DNA of 64,000 bases from Phyllostachys edulis (Eukaryota; Streptophyta; Magnoliopsida; Poales; Poaceae): contig CM070568.1 in assembly GCA_036346405.1 (NCBI GenBank), positions 6,454,221 to 6,518,220 on the forward strand. The letters run 5' to 3'. Below are positions 53,816-64,000 of the stretch, piece by piece. Each line of letters starts with the position of its first letter. Position 1 is the stretch's first letter. The position numbers and the translations under genes were made by a program. The notes under the pieces were generated by a model that did not search any database, had not been told where the DNA came from, and saw nothing but the letters and a program-made list of their open reading frames with translations.

Positions 53816-54732
53816 TCTTTACATGAGTAAGAAAATAAGCGTAAGATTGGAATTTTGATACTACAAAGTTACTAGTATGCAACTAATTAAATTGCGGCAA
53901 GATTACTATGGAACTCTAGCATGCAATGCCCAATGGAAGTAGCAAATTTACAAGAACATTAGCATACGAGGCAGCCGGGTCCGCCATTGCTTCCCTCGCC
54001 GCCCTAACGTCGGCTCCCTAACATGCCTCTGCCGGGGCCGTGGACGTGCTCCCCCGCCCCGACATCACCCACCTCCGCCGGTCCGGCCTATCGACGCGAA
54101 CCCCTCACCGACCGGATGAAGGGAGATGGAACTTACTGGCCAACTTATTTTTTCTCACTAGCACCTTCCGCCTCGGCAGGGATGAAGGGAGATGGATGTC
54201 ACCGTCGCCCTTCCCTTGTCGTTGCCATCGCCCTAGCCCTTCTTGCCGCCCCCACCAAGTGTAAATCGTCTTGTCTTCTTTGGAGGAGGGATTTGGGGTG
54301 GGGGATGGATCGACTAGGGTTTGGGGAGAGGGGATTTAGGGAGAGGATTTGAGGAGAGGATTCGGCCAGGAATATGAAGGGGTTTGTGCCGCGCGCGTGA
54401 TGTTTACAAAAATATCCTCCACCCAGTTGGGGAGGTCCAGTGACCTGTTTGGACAAAATAGACTTTTCACAAAAAATTGGGTGGCTAGCGGGGTGGGTTG
54501 TGGCGCACAATGAATATTTGGGCGGGATTGTGGGTGCAGTTCGCAGTTTTGCCCCTAGTGCCTAATATATTTCACTAAAAAATTAAGTTAGTGAATTATG
54601 AAACTCGTGAATAATATTTTTCAAAGTAATTTAATATGATATGTGATGCTAAAATTCGTATAAATTTATGAATGAATTCATTTTAATATACAGAAAAAGT
54701 TAATGACCTAAATGTCATATAGCACTCATCTT
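53816..54732. other. 5' region of CACTA-3 and flank
   Basis: A GC-rich block at 53985-54260 may be the first exon of the minus-strand gene, as in the other CACTA elements. Open frames there are short and compositional. AT-rich DNA without features follows from 54560. Confidence 0.35.
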
Positions 54733-55431
<699 letters not shown>

Positions 55432-56062
55432 CCTGGCTTCGCCGTTACCAAGCATGTGAAATCTCCAATTGCCCTGAAGAAATTAGGTTTTGTGAATCCC
55501 TGTTCGTCCTTGTTCACACTCATCTCCTCGCGTGACTCGCTCCTCTTCCTCCCCTTCTCGCATTCGTCGGACCGCCTCAGGCAACGCCCTCCTCCCGTGA
55601 ACGCCCGCCTTAGGAAGGAAGCGGGGCAACGTGTTGGAGTTCCTGCAGGTGAGATCTCCTACCTCTATCCATCAATTTGGTGTTTTGGTTTGCATTTGCG
55701 GCAGAAAATCTAACCCTACTTTCTTGCGTAGTGTAGAGCATGTAGTGGGAGGATTGAGGAGGCATGGATCCGTCTGGAGTTGCTCATGGGTAAGCAAAGA
55801 ATGTGTTTTATTGCCTTCCTTTTTTGTTGTATGCATATTAGTCTCGATGGATTTGGGGCTCTATGGATTTGGGGCTGTATGGATTTGTGCCGAATGTGAG
55901 AGCAGACATGTCAGTGTGGCCGTGGAATGTTTTAGCAGTGATAGCCAAATGTAAGTCTCAATTTTTAACAGCGTAAAATTTTGTTTTTTAACTGTTGCAG
56001 GGAGTATCCAAGGACAATATATAGTTTAGAACTTTGCGTCCAATCTTACCTCAAATGCAAGG
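55432..56062 (+). other. Leader region of MULE-2
   Basis: Probable 5' UTR and introns of the transposase gene that follows. 'ggatttggggctctatggat' is tandemly repeated at 55850-55885. No clear exon. Confidence 0.35.
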
Positions 56063-57165
56063 ATGGCAAAAAAAGAGTACAAAAAGGGTAGAATTTTGAG
56101 ATTGGATATGGGATCTGATGAGATCTCACTTGTGGATTTGTTGAGGTTTGTGGAACCGTACTACCTTAGGGCAGTGATGAGGAGGCAACATTTTGGTATG
56201 TTGGGAGGGAGTCTACCTTGGTTAGAGCAGCCAGTGATGCACTTCTAATGGAGGTTTTCATTAAGAATAGTGCGAAGAAGGAAGTGAAGCTATTCATGTC
56301 AGTTGGCAAGTGTGAAGTCAATGAGAGTCAGGTAAAGAATGAGAGTCAGGTAGTGAATGAGAGCCAGAGAGTGAATGAGAGCAACTTCCCGCATGACAGT
56401 GCAGCAATGGCAGTGACAGAGAGTCCAGAAGTGAGTGAGAGCCTCTTTCCTCATGACAGAGCAGCAGTGAGAGATAGTCTAGAAGTGAGTGAGAGGCATT
56501 TTCCACATGACAGAGCACTAGTGGCGGTGATTCCAGAAGTGTATGAGAGTCAGGCAGTGAATGAAAACACCCCTTTACAACTACCTACATAACACCCTTT
56601 GGTACGAAATGCGGCATCCTGGCTGGAAGAGCAGCCCGATAGAGACCCTCATGAGGATGACCCTATTTGGGTGGATGAGGAGTGGAGGTACTTCCCTGTG
56701 CACCAAGATGACCCTGAAGACAATGAGGCAACAAAAGAGGTCCCAGAGCAGGAGGCTGTGCACCATGATGATGAAGCAGATGTGGATGTACCAGACCATG
56801 AACCTCTCTCAGTTCCAGATGACAATGGATGCTTGCTTTGCACCACAGACTGTGTATGATAGAAATGACCCTCAAATTAAGGTGGGAGACACATTTCCTG
56901 ATAGACATTCGTTAAAGCTCATTTTGAGGTAGCATGCAATAAAAGGGGAGTTTGAGATGAACATACAACATAGTGACACAAAAAGATTCAGAGCCATTTG
57001 CATGTCAAAAAATTGTCCGTGGAGGATATATCCAAAAAAGATTTATGGCAGCCCTACATTCATGGTATATGCCTATGTACTACAATGTTGTTTAATGATT
57101 GCATCACGTTTTACCAGGTTTATGATTTCCTATTATTTCTAGTTCTTTATGGTATATGTACTATG
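56063..57165 (+). pseudogene. MULE-2: N-terminal half of a MuDR-type transposase
   Basis: ATG at 56063 opens MAKKEYKKGRILRLDMGSDE, with VDLLRFVEPYYLRAVMRRQH typical of the N-terminal region before the DNA-binding domain. A frameshift near 56220 moves to VRAASDALLMEVFIKNSAKK and a linker with repeated VNESQ and E-V-S-E-x-x-FPHDRA units (56310-56570). A stop at 56590 and an acidic stretch follow. A second frameshift near 56840 leads to the MuDR DNA-binding domain: NDPQIKVGDTFPDRHSLKLI, a stop, HAIKGEFEMNIQHSDTKRFR, CMSKNCPWRIYPKK (56860-57060). The catalytic domain is absent: homology ends near 57085 and gypsy LTR sequence begins by 57190. Confidence 0.85.
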
Positions 57166-57189
57166 TGCAGGTGATGACCATGGTGTCTC

Positions 57190-58183
57190 ATCAATTCGAA
57201 TTCAAGCTTTGTTTTGAATGCAGAAAAATGTTTATTAAAAATAGTTGGAAATAATTAATTTAAATACTAGATTATTTATTATGAATTAATATTATTTTTC
57301 ACAAATTTTTAGAAGTTATTTTGACCTCACCAAAATTCAAACCATTTCTCTATTACAATTTTGAAAATAATTTATTTATGACAAATTTTAGTTTGAATAG
57401 TGCTCAAAACTAATTTTTCTAAGTCCTATTTGATTCTCAGAAACCCCACAAAAATTTTCATTATTTTTAAAATTTTTCTTCTATTTTAAATCGGCCAGTC
57501 AATCATTTTGGTATTTCGGTCAAACTAAACTTAATCTGAACCCAAACCGTATTATGGTCCGATCGCACCGTCTCACCGCACTTTTTTGTGTGAATGGTTC
57601 GATGCTGATCTCACGGCTCACATTTCTGGAGCCGTTTGGATGGTCCGACCGGCCCAACGCATTTGGACCGTCTGTTGCTGATCGCACGGCTCGCATCACC
57701 GGTGCCGTTCGGATGGTCTGAACGGCCCAACGCATCTGGACCGTCTGTTGCTGATCGCATGAGTTGCATCACCGGTGTCGTTTGGATGGTCTGAACAGCC
57801 CAACACATCTGGACCATCCATTGCTGATCGCACAGCTCACATCGCCAATGTCGTTCGGACTGCTCGGGCTAAGCACTGTTTCGATTCGGACCCGAGTGTG
57901 ACTCGATTCGCCATTTGATCAGGCTCATCCACCTCGCTGCACCATGGTCATCTTCTTCATCATCGGTGTCGCCCGCATTGGTCTTTTGCGTTTCTTCCCC
58001 CCTTCTACTCTACTCTCGCTCCCCAAATCGCCCGAGGTGAGCGGGGCGGCGCAGCTCATCTAGGCTCGCCGCCTCCGCTCATCTAGTCTCGCCGCCTCCC
58101 GTTGTGGTCCGTGCAACCCATCCCCAAATCGATTCTAGGGTTTGGGCCTGCACTCCCCCAAATCGATTCTAGGGTTTGGCCCT
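57190..58183 (+). mobile_element. Gypsy LTR fragment (5' portion)
   Basis: An AT-rich part (57220-57480) resembling the starts of the other gypsy LTRs ('cccacaaaaattttcat', 'tttaaaatttttctt'), then a GC-rich part with a tandem repeat, then C-rich sequence with 'aatcgattctagggtttgg' twice (58128 and 58161). It is cut at 58183 by the next LTR. No start motif was found. Confidence 0.5.
57640..57862. repeat. Tandem repeat of about 73 bp, three copies
   Basis: Unit 'ccaacgcatctggaccgtct' continuing 'gttgctgatcgcacggctcg' and 'catcaccggtgccgttcgga'. The third copy is more diverged. Similar short palindromes occur in the LTR at 12056-12640. Confidence 0.75.
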
Positions 58184-58399
58184 TGTAACGTCTCGTTTGT
58201 CCAGAGTTCTTGAAGTTTTCAAATTAAAAAGAACCATTTGATTTTGTTGAGAGTTCAAAGCTTAACTTGAGATTTTGAAAGAGCTTTAATTGACTAAACC
58301 AAACTTCAACTAAATCAGTTCGGTTTCTTCTGGAGTTTGTTGGAGTTTTCCTTTTCTCTTTTTGCTTTGTGAGCCTTTAAGGTTGGCTTCTCCCTTCCA

Positions 58400-59640
58400 G
58401 GACCTCTTCTGTGTCTGGACCTCTCTCTCTCGGTCATGACCTCCTTTGTGTTGGACCTCCCCTTTGTTAGATCTGACCGTTAGGACCTCCCCTTTGGAGA
58501 TCTTAACCGTTTAAACCTCCCCTTTGTTAGATCTCGACCGTTAGGACCTCCCTTTGGAGATCTTAAGCTGCTCGGACCTCCCTTTGTTAGATCTCGACCG
58601 TTAGGACCTCCCTTTGGACATCTTAACCTTCGGACCTCCCTTTGTTAGATCTCATTGTTAGGACCTCCCTTTGGAGATCTTAACCATTTAGACTTCCCCT
58701 TTGTTAGATCGACCGTTAGGACCTCCTTTGGAGATCTTAACCGTTCGTAACTCCCTTTGTTAGATCGACCGTTCTGACCTCCTTTGGAGATCTTAAGCTA
58801 TTCGGACCTCCCTTTGTTAGATCTCGTGATTAGGACCTCCCTTTGGAGATCTTAACCGTTTCAGACCTCCCCTTTGTGGATCTGACCATCAGGACCTCCC
58901 CTTTGTTAGATCTGACCGTTAGGACCTCCCCTTTGGAGATCTTAACCGTTCAGACCTCCCCTTTGTTAGATCTGGCCTTTAAGACCTCCCCTTTGGAGAT
59001 CTTAACCGTTCAGACCTCCCCATTGTTAGATTTGACCGTTAGGACCTCCTCTTTGGAGATCTTAACTGTTTAGACCTCCTCTTTTTTAGATCTGACCGTT
59101 AGGACCTCCCCTTTGGAGATCTTAACCATTCAGACCACCTCGTTGTTAGATCTGACTGTTAGGACCTCCCCTTTGGAGATCTTAACCGTTCGAACCTCCC
59201 CTTTGTAAGATCTGACCGTTAGGATCTCCCCTTTGGAGATCTTAACCATTCAGACCTCCCCTTTGTTAGATCTGACCGTTATGACCTCCCTTTTGGAGAT
59301 CTTAACTATTCAGACCTCCCCTTTGTGCATCTGACCGTCAGGACCTCCCCTTTGTGGATCTGGCCCTCAGGACCTCCCCGTGGTTGTGTCTTTTGGACCT
59401 CGTGTCCATAGGACCTCCTTTTTGTGTGTCTTTTGGACCTCTTTGCCCTCAGGACCTCCTCGAATTCCTTTACTCTTTGTAGTCTGGACCTCCTCCGAGG
59501 TCTAGAACCCTTCTGTGGTTCAGACCTACTTCGAGGTCTAGGTCTCTTTGTGTTTAGACCTCCTTGTAGGTCTAGACTTCTCCCTTGGGTTTAGACCTCC
59601 CTTGAGGTTTAGACCTCCCCGTTGGTCTAGACCTCATCTT
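58400..59640. repeat. LTR minisatellite, about 62-bp period, about 15 copies
   Basis: The unit alternates two halves: 'gacctcccctttgttagatc' plus 'tgaccgttag', and 'gacctcccctttggagatct' plus 'taaccgttca'. Best-preserved copies lie at 58860-59330; flanking copies are shorter and diverged ('gacctcc' words only). The minus-strand LTR at 13800-14170 carries related units with a different spacer (around 'ggtctttttgcaaagacc'). Confidence 0.9.
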
Positions 59641-60105
59641 TGGTTTTAAAACCTTTGTTGGTCTGGACCTCTCTGTTGGTTCTTTGCTTGGCTCTAGACC
59701 CCCCTTGTCTCTAGGACCTCTTTCCTGCAGGACCTCCCTGCCTTTGGGCCTCCTTGCCCTTAGGACCTGCCCGTGGGCTTTTGCGAAGGCCACCCTGGCG
59801 GTGAAGACCTCTCTCGTGGGTCACGACCTCCTTTCTTGACTTCCCCTTGCGCTTCACAGGACCTTTTCCTATTTTTAGTCAGTAACCTTGTCACTCTTGT
59901 TTGTACCTTGAGCACCTTTTTCTATCTTTTGTCATGTCCTTGCCATTGCAAAAGTGTGCGCCCTTTTATTGTTGTCACCTCCTCCTTGACCTTTTGTCTC
60001 CTCCTGTACCTGCTCTAGTCCTTTTTGGTACTTGTTGCCAGTGTACATTTGTACCAATACCTTGAACCTGGTCACTCCTTTTGGTGGCGTTCCTACTCTA
60101 CTTTT

Positions 60106-60114
60106 CCTTTATAT
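60106..60114 (+). promoter_or_regulatory. Candidate TATA box of the Tekay-like LTR
   Basis: 'cctttatatggagcacc' lies upstream of a pyrimidine-rich leader (60140-60300), in the same relative place as 'cctataaaagg' in the related LTR at 13598 (minus strand). Confidence 0.4.
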
Positions 60115-62285
60115 GGAGCACCACAGAGTGACCACTGCCTCCTTGTTTTTCACTCAACCTCCTCCTCCTCTCCCTCTCAATTCTAGAGAGCTCCCTTAGC
60201 TTTTCTGGTTGGACCTCCCCCTTGTCGGTCCTCCCCTTTCCAGTGGATCTCTTCCCTTTTTGGTTCTAGCCTAGTTCTTTTCGCTTTCTTTTTGGGTTGC
60301 TTTATTTATTTGTATTCTTTGCATCATGTAGATTCCGTTGTTGCGAAGGAGTTTGAAGATCCAACGGCCTTCTTAGAAGCTCAGCAGCTTGCCACTGAAG
60401 GCAAGTCGTGGTCCTTGATCATTTTGAACCCACCTTTACAAAAAGTACTTTGATTTATTATAAACTTGCATGGCTATTTGTATAAAATAGTTTGGGCTCT
60501 AGTTAAATACCCACCTGTATTATGCCTCCTTGTTTCTTTGGCAATCCACATGTTGACATGTTTCCTTGAACACCTTAAGATGGGTACTGTTAGTTGGTTT
60601 CATATTGCTATTGCCAACATGGGTATCGTGCTTGCTTAGCCATGCTCTAGTAGACGCTGGTCGCCTCATGAATCAATATTGCTAAACTTGACTAATTAAA
60701 TTATGGAACTGTAGTTGGTGCCACTGCTGTGCAACTGTGGTTGAAGCCCAGTTGTGTTGCTTGTGGTCGAAGCCACCTTTGTTAAAATTTGCAGTGCCAG
60801 GACCAGGGCGGTCCTTTGGCCAGATGAAACCACAAAATTGTTTTATGCTCGGGCAAGTTGGCAAGGTGCGAGTAGTGGGTGCTCCATGAGTTGTTGCTAT
60901 GGAGTCACTTGGGTGCTTCATGAGTTGTTGCTATGGAGTCACCTGGGTGCCCAGAGTTGGTGCTATGGGGTCACATTGGGTTGAGGATAGCCTTGCCTGA
61001 GCACCCAATTAAGGACTGAACCTTGGGAGCCATTGATCTGGGTCATGCCGTGCAACCACATGTCCATTGTGGGGTGGACCGTGTGCAATAACTAGAAATG
61101 ATCTGATTTGGTTCTGTTGTGGTGGAGCGCTATGCTACCGGGCGCAAGAGGGGCACGAATCCGGTGAAGGTTGGGTTTCAACGGAAGTGAAACCTCGTGA
61201 GACGAATTGTGTCAGGCGGACCTTTGTAAAAATCCGGTGGTGGTCTCTACTTGATTCACATGTCTAAGGTAATGTGCGTAATATCAAGCGACTACCTCTT
61301 GTGGGTAAAGTTGTATACCTCTGCAGAGTAAATCTATTCGAATAGTCGTGTCCTCGGTTATGGACACACCTGGAGATTTCGAATGAGGGTTAGACGTTTC
61401 TTCAAAAGAGGTCTTGTGAACCCTAGAAGTGGTCCACGGTTGATTGTGGGAATCGGCGAGTGCTCTAGGTGGCTTCGACGTACTCGTGACGACCACGGTT
61501 GTCCGTGGAGGTCTAGGGGTGGTCTTGTAGAGCTCTGGAGTGGGTGCACCAGAGAAGTCTGGGTTGGTGCCTTGGGAGTAAGTGGGTGCTCACGACCTCC
61601 CTTTTGAAATCAAATGTACTTATGTATTATTGTTTTAACTTGAGCTTTGCAATCTATACATCTATTTTACTGTCAACTTTGCTTTCTGCAAACTAACCAT
61701 ATAGCTCACCTTGTCAAGCCGTGCATGAATATTACTTGCATACATTGTCCCCATGGCTTGCTGAGTACATTCAAAGTACTCATTGGCTTGTGCCCTCTGT
61801 TTTAATCAGCAGAGGTGGGAGATCCAAGAGGTCTTGTGCTTTCAGGAGGGGAGCTCTTTGAAGACCCGGCACACTAGGACGTCCTCCACTTGGTAGCCTG
61901 TGGGCTAGCCGAATGGACTCTGTAATTGTTTTGTTTTCCGCTGTGTTGTTGTTCTCTTTTGCTGTTAGCCTTGAGAGACACCCCTGTACAAACCTTGACC
62001 TTAAGGTCCCTTGTTAATATATGTGTTCATTTGTCTGCTTCATCTTTGTTCCTGTTGTATGGATTTGATTACACTAATGTGGAGTCTGTGCGAGCTAGCC
62101 AATCTGATCCTAGGAGTAGCTCGATGTGCACAGGGCCAAGTCCCCTAGGAGGTCTTTGAGATCTCTTGGGAGGTCCTGGCGGACCTCCCTTCAGAACGTA
62201 CCAGGCGGTACTACCACTCCTCTATGCAGTAGTATCAGAGAAAAAAAATCCAGGCGGTATATTCCGAGGGAGTTCCTCACAGAGG

Positions 62286-62300
62286 TGGTATCAGTGCTCC
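62286..62300 (+). other. Primer-binding site (initiator-tRNA-Met type)
   Basis: TGGTATCAGTGCTCC lies four bases after the LTR end. Plant gypsy and copia elements commonly have TGGTATCAGAGC here, complementary to initiator tRNA-Met. One or two mismatches are present. Confidence 0.75.
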
Positions 62301-62848
62301 ATACCGACTATAGGATGTAACCGTAGTTAGCATGGTCGTTTTAGTGTGTTTCAAAAGTTATTTTGTAAATCAAACCAACTTGAAAACCTGACTAGTGGTT
62401 CTCCTCTTGCCTTGTTCGTTCCTGTTCTTATCTCATCTCATTCTTTTCTCCTCTTAATCCATTCTTTTCTTATCTTTTCCTTAGGTTCTTGTACCTTACC
62501 CCTTCTGGAACCTTGTTTCTAAGCTCAATATGACTTCCTTAACTCAGCAATCTTTGTAGGATCTGGCCTTGTTTTAAGTTGACCACCCTAATAGGCTAGG
62601 TTTAGTAGTGCTGTTGCTAGACTACCCTTTTAATTCTAGTATCGTTTAGTCCTGTATCTAGGATTCTTTATTGAGCTTTCTTGCCTCTTAGTAGCTTTTC
62701 GGCTACTGGTTCTTTTCGGGTTAACCTAGTTCTCCCCGAATAGGTTGTTCTATCTCTCTCTCTTGTTCTCACTCGCCTATAGTGCTTTTCCCTCTCATCT
62801 TTTGTGCTTTCTTTTCCTCATCTTTTAAACCTGAGAGGCTTCTTGTAG
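62301..62848 (+). other. Untranslated leader of the Tekay-like element
   Basis: T/C-rich DNA between the primer-binding site and the gag ATG. No features apart from runs of 'tctctctctctt' near 62755. Confidence 0.5.
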
Positions 62849-64000
62849 ATGGTTCAGACCCACAGTTCAGCAAATCAAGATGATCCAATGGACCCCTCTT
62901 TGCCACCACCCCCACCTCCTCCAGCAGCAACCTCAGACCAAAGCTTGGGGCAGTTTATGGCAGCTCAAGCTCAGTTGATGAGTGCCATGATGCAGAACAT
63001 GAATCAAATTATGGCTCAGCAAAGTCAGACAACTGCTGCTCTCCTCGCCATGATGAACTAGAACAACCAGACAGTTGCCATGCAGCCTTCAACTCCAGTG
63101 TTTCCTCAGTCAAGGCTAGTGGATTTCTTGAGGACCCGACCTCCAACATTCTCCAGCTCCCCCGAGCCTTTGGATGCTGATGACAGGTTGCGCTCGACTG
63201 ACAAGAAGCTCGCCATTGCTCAATGCAACGACCGTGAGAGAGTTTTGTATGCAGCACATCAACTTGAAGGCCCAACAGCACAGTGGTGGGAGAATTTTTG
63301 TGCCGCCCATGCAGATCGCCAAAGTATCACCTGGACTGAGTTTTCAGAAGCTTTTCGTCATTCTCACGTTCCGGATGGTATGGTTGAAATGAAGAAAAAC
63401 GAGTTCCGTGAGCTGAGTGAAGGGAGCTTGTTAGTGGGTGAATACCTCAACAAATTCACTCAATTGGCATGTTATGCTCCAGAGGATGTTGCCACTGATG
63501 ATGCCAAGCAGAAGAAGTTTAAGCGAGGACTCAACCCCAGTCTGAAGGTTCAGGTCATTGGTAATGACTATGCAGATTTTCAGCATCTTGTAAACAAGGC
63601 CATGCTGATTGAAGAATCCCGCAGAGAGCTTTCAGAATCATTCAAGAGAAAGATGTCATAGCCCAGAGCTGATCAAAGACCTCATCAGAGAGCCAAGACG
63701 TTTGCTCAATATTAGCCTGGTACTTTTGGGACCTCTGCAGCAGCGCCCCATTCAGTTGCTCAAGAATTCAACAACAGCCAACAGCTCAAGAGTACCAAGC
63801 TTGCCGAAGGTACCCGGTACTTCAACTGCCAGCAGTGGGGTCGTTTTGCCAAGCACTGCCCTCAACGTCATCAGTGGAAGCAAGCCCCTCCCCAAGCTTC
63901 AAGGCAAGCCACCAGACCTCCAGGTTTTGCTACAAAGGGGCAAGTGAACCACGTCGCTGTGGAGCAGGCCCAATCGGCTCAGGACCTCTTCCTTGGTAAG
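62849..64000 (+). pseudogene. Gag of the Tekay-like element, decayed, runs off the window
   Basis: ATG at 62849. A Pro-rich N-terminus (SLPPPPPPPAATSDQ), a Gln/Met-rich coiled segment (MSAMMQNMNQIMAQQSQ), then the retrotransposon gag domain: FLRTRPPTFSSSPEPLDADD, AAHQLEGPTAQWWENF, ITWTEFSEAFRHSHVPDGMV, EFRELSEGSLLVGEYLNKFT. The nucleocapsid zinc knuckle near 63815 reads YFNCQQWGRFAKHC, so of CX2CX4HX4C the first cysteine and the histidine are replaced by Tyr and Arg. Stops at 63059, 63658 and 63713 and a frameshift near 63700 show it is inactive. Protease and pol lie beyond the window. Confidence 0.85.

Larger units (their letters stand above)
50874..54560 (-). mobile_element. CACTA-3: En/Spm-type remnant (minus strand), ends not found
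   Basis: Called from the TnpA-type gene at 51671-53815 and from 'tgtgacgaa' / 'cgtcacgaa' / 'cgtcataat' motifs in both orientations at 50880-51140, downstream of that gene, where a 3' subterminal array should lie. No CACTA terminus is evident at 50874. 'cactaggggcaaaactgcga' on the minus strand near 54560 could be the other end but is not confirmed. Boundaries are estimates. Confidence 0.5.
58184..62281 (+). mobile_element. 5' LTR of a Tekay-like Ty3-gypsy element
   Basis: Begins TGTAACGTCTCG at 58184. The end is set at 62281 (CTCACA) because a TGGTATCAG primer-binding site and a gag gene follow. It matches the minus-strand LTR at 13191-14368 in start, CCTCCC-rich repeats and the 'cactgaaggcaagtcgtgg' block (60397). 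It includes the conserved stretch at 61190-61390 ('ctcttgtgggtaaagttg', 'tgcagagtaaatctattcga'). At about 4.1 kb it is long even for this lineage, largely due to the internal minisatellite. The 3' LTR lies outside the window, so age cannot be judged. Confidence 0.8.

Noticed and set aside
50874..54560. Complete CACTA-3 with matched termini
   Set aside because: Only a weak 'cactagggg' on one side and no matching end on the other; the element is called from its gene and subterminal-like motifs only.
58843..59073. Repetitive open frame in the last LTR
   Set aside because: It follows the 62-bp minisatellite and has no gene context.
62286..62300. tRNA gene near the LTR end
   Set aside because: Only a 15-bp match to the complement of a tRNA 3' end is present, as expected of a primer-binding site; no cloverleaf was seen.

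Overview
This is plant nuclear DNA, almost certainly from a grass (Poaceae). It contains no intact housekeeping gene and is almost entirely nested transposable elements. The grass assignment rests on element types: large chromovirus (Tekay/Del-like) LTRs beginning TGTAACA, a BARE/Angela-type copia LTR beginning TGTTGGAAATATGCC, a Tat-lineage Ty3-gypsy element with an extra antisense ORF, CACTA elements with TnpD/TnpA genes and GC-rich first exons, and Mutator-like elements (MULEs). I cannot name the species.

Layout. 1-5246: 3' part of a long gypsy-type solo LTR. 5247-8856: a diffuse repeat family ('repeat X') with an internal duplication and two MITE-like insertions. 8857-10458: a minus-strand copia solo LTR with a 5-bp target duplication. 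11111-25368: a complete 14.3-kb CACTA element (CACTA-1) with perfect 13-bp ends and TSD GGT. It holds inserted gypsy LTR pieces, decayed TnpD and TnpA genes, a captured bZIP fragment and an unidentified captured multi-exon fragment on the opposite strand. 25494-31980: a MULE with long terminal inverted repeats containing telomere-like TTAGGG arrays, a broken MuDR transposase, a triplicated exon/intron unit, a GRF-type zinc-finger gene on the opposite strand and a roughly 30-bp minisatellite. 32165-33690: a second copy of repeat X that preserves the empty CACTA-1 target site. 34389-39333: a non-autonomous CACTA (CACTA-2) carrying fragments of DNA topoisomerase II and of an ACL5-type thermospermine synthase. 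39340-50215: a minus-strand Tat-lineage retrotransposon with a 3.3-kb solo LTR in its pol gene. 50216-54560: remnants of another MULE promoter and of a CACTA TnpA gene on the minus strand. 54733-55431: a duplicated block with two long (TA)n tracts. 55432-57165: N-terminal half of another MuDR transposase. 57190 to the end: a gypsy LTR fragment, then the 5' LTR (58184-62281), primer-binding site and decayed gag of a Tekay-like element that runs out of the window.

Relations between parts. Repeat X occurs at least three times, and the copies serve as empty-site references. They support insertion of the copia LTR and CACTA-1 into copy 1 after the copies arose, and of MITE-1 into one arm of the 6.5-8 kb duplication. 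The order of events is inference; target-site duplications and empty sites are seen directly. Nearly all coding regions carry in-frame stops or frameshifts. The exceptions are short: the GRF-finger gene and the captured topoisomerase II exons are open.

The most interesting content is gene capture by the two CACTA elements: bZIP and an unknown multi-exon gene in CACTA-1, TOP2 and ACL5 in CACTA-2. Next come the MULE with telomere-like repeats in its TIRs and the empty-site evidence.
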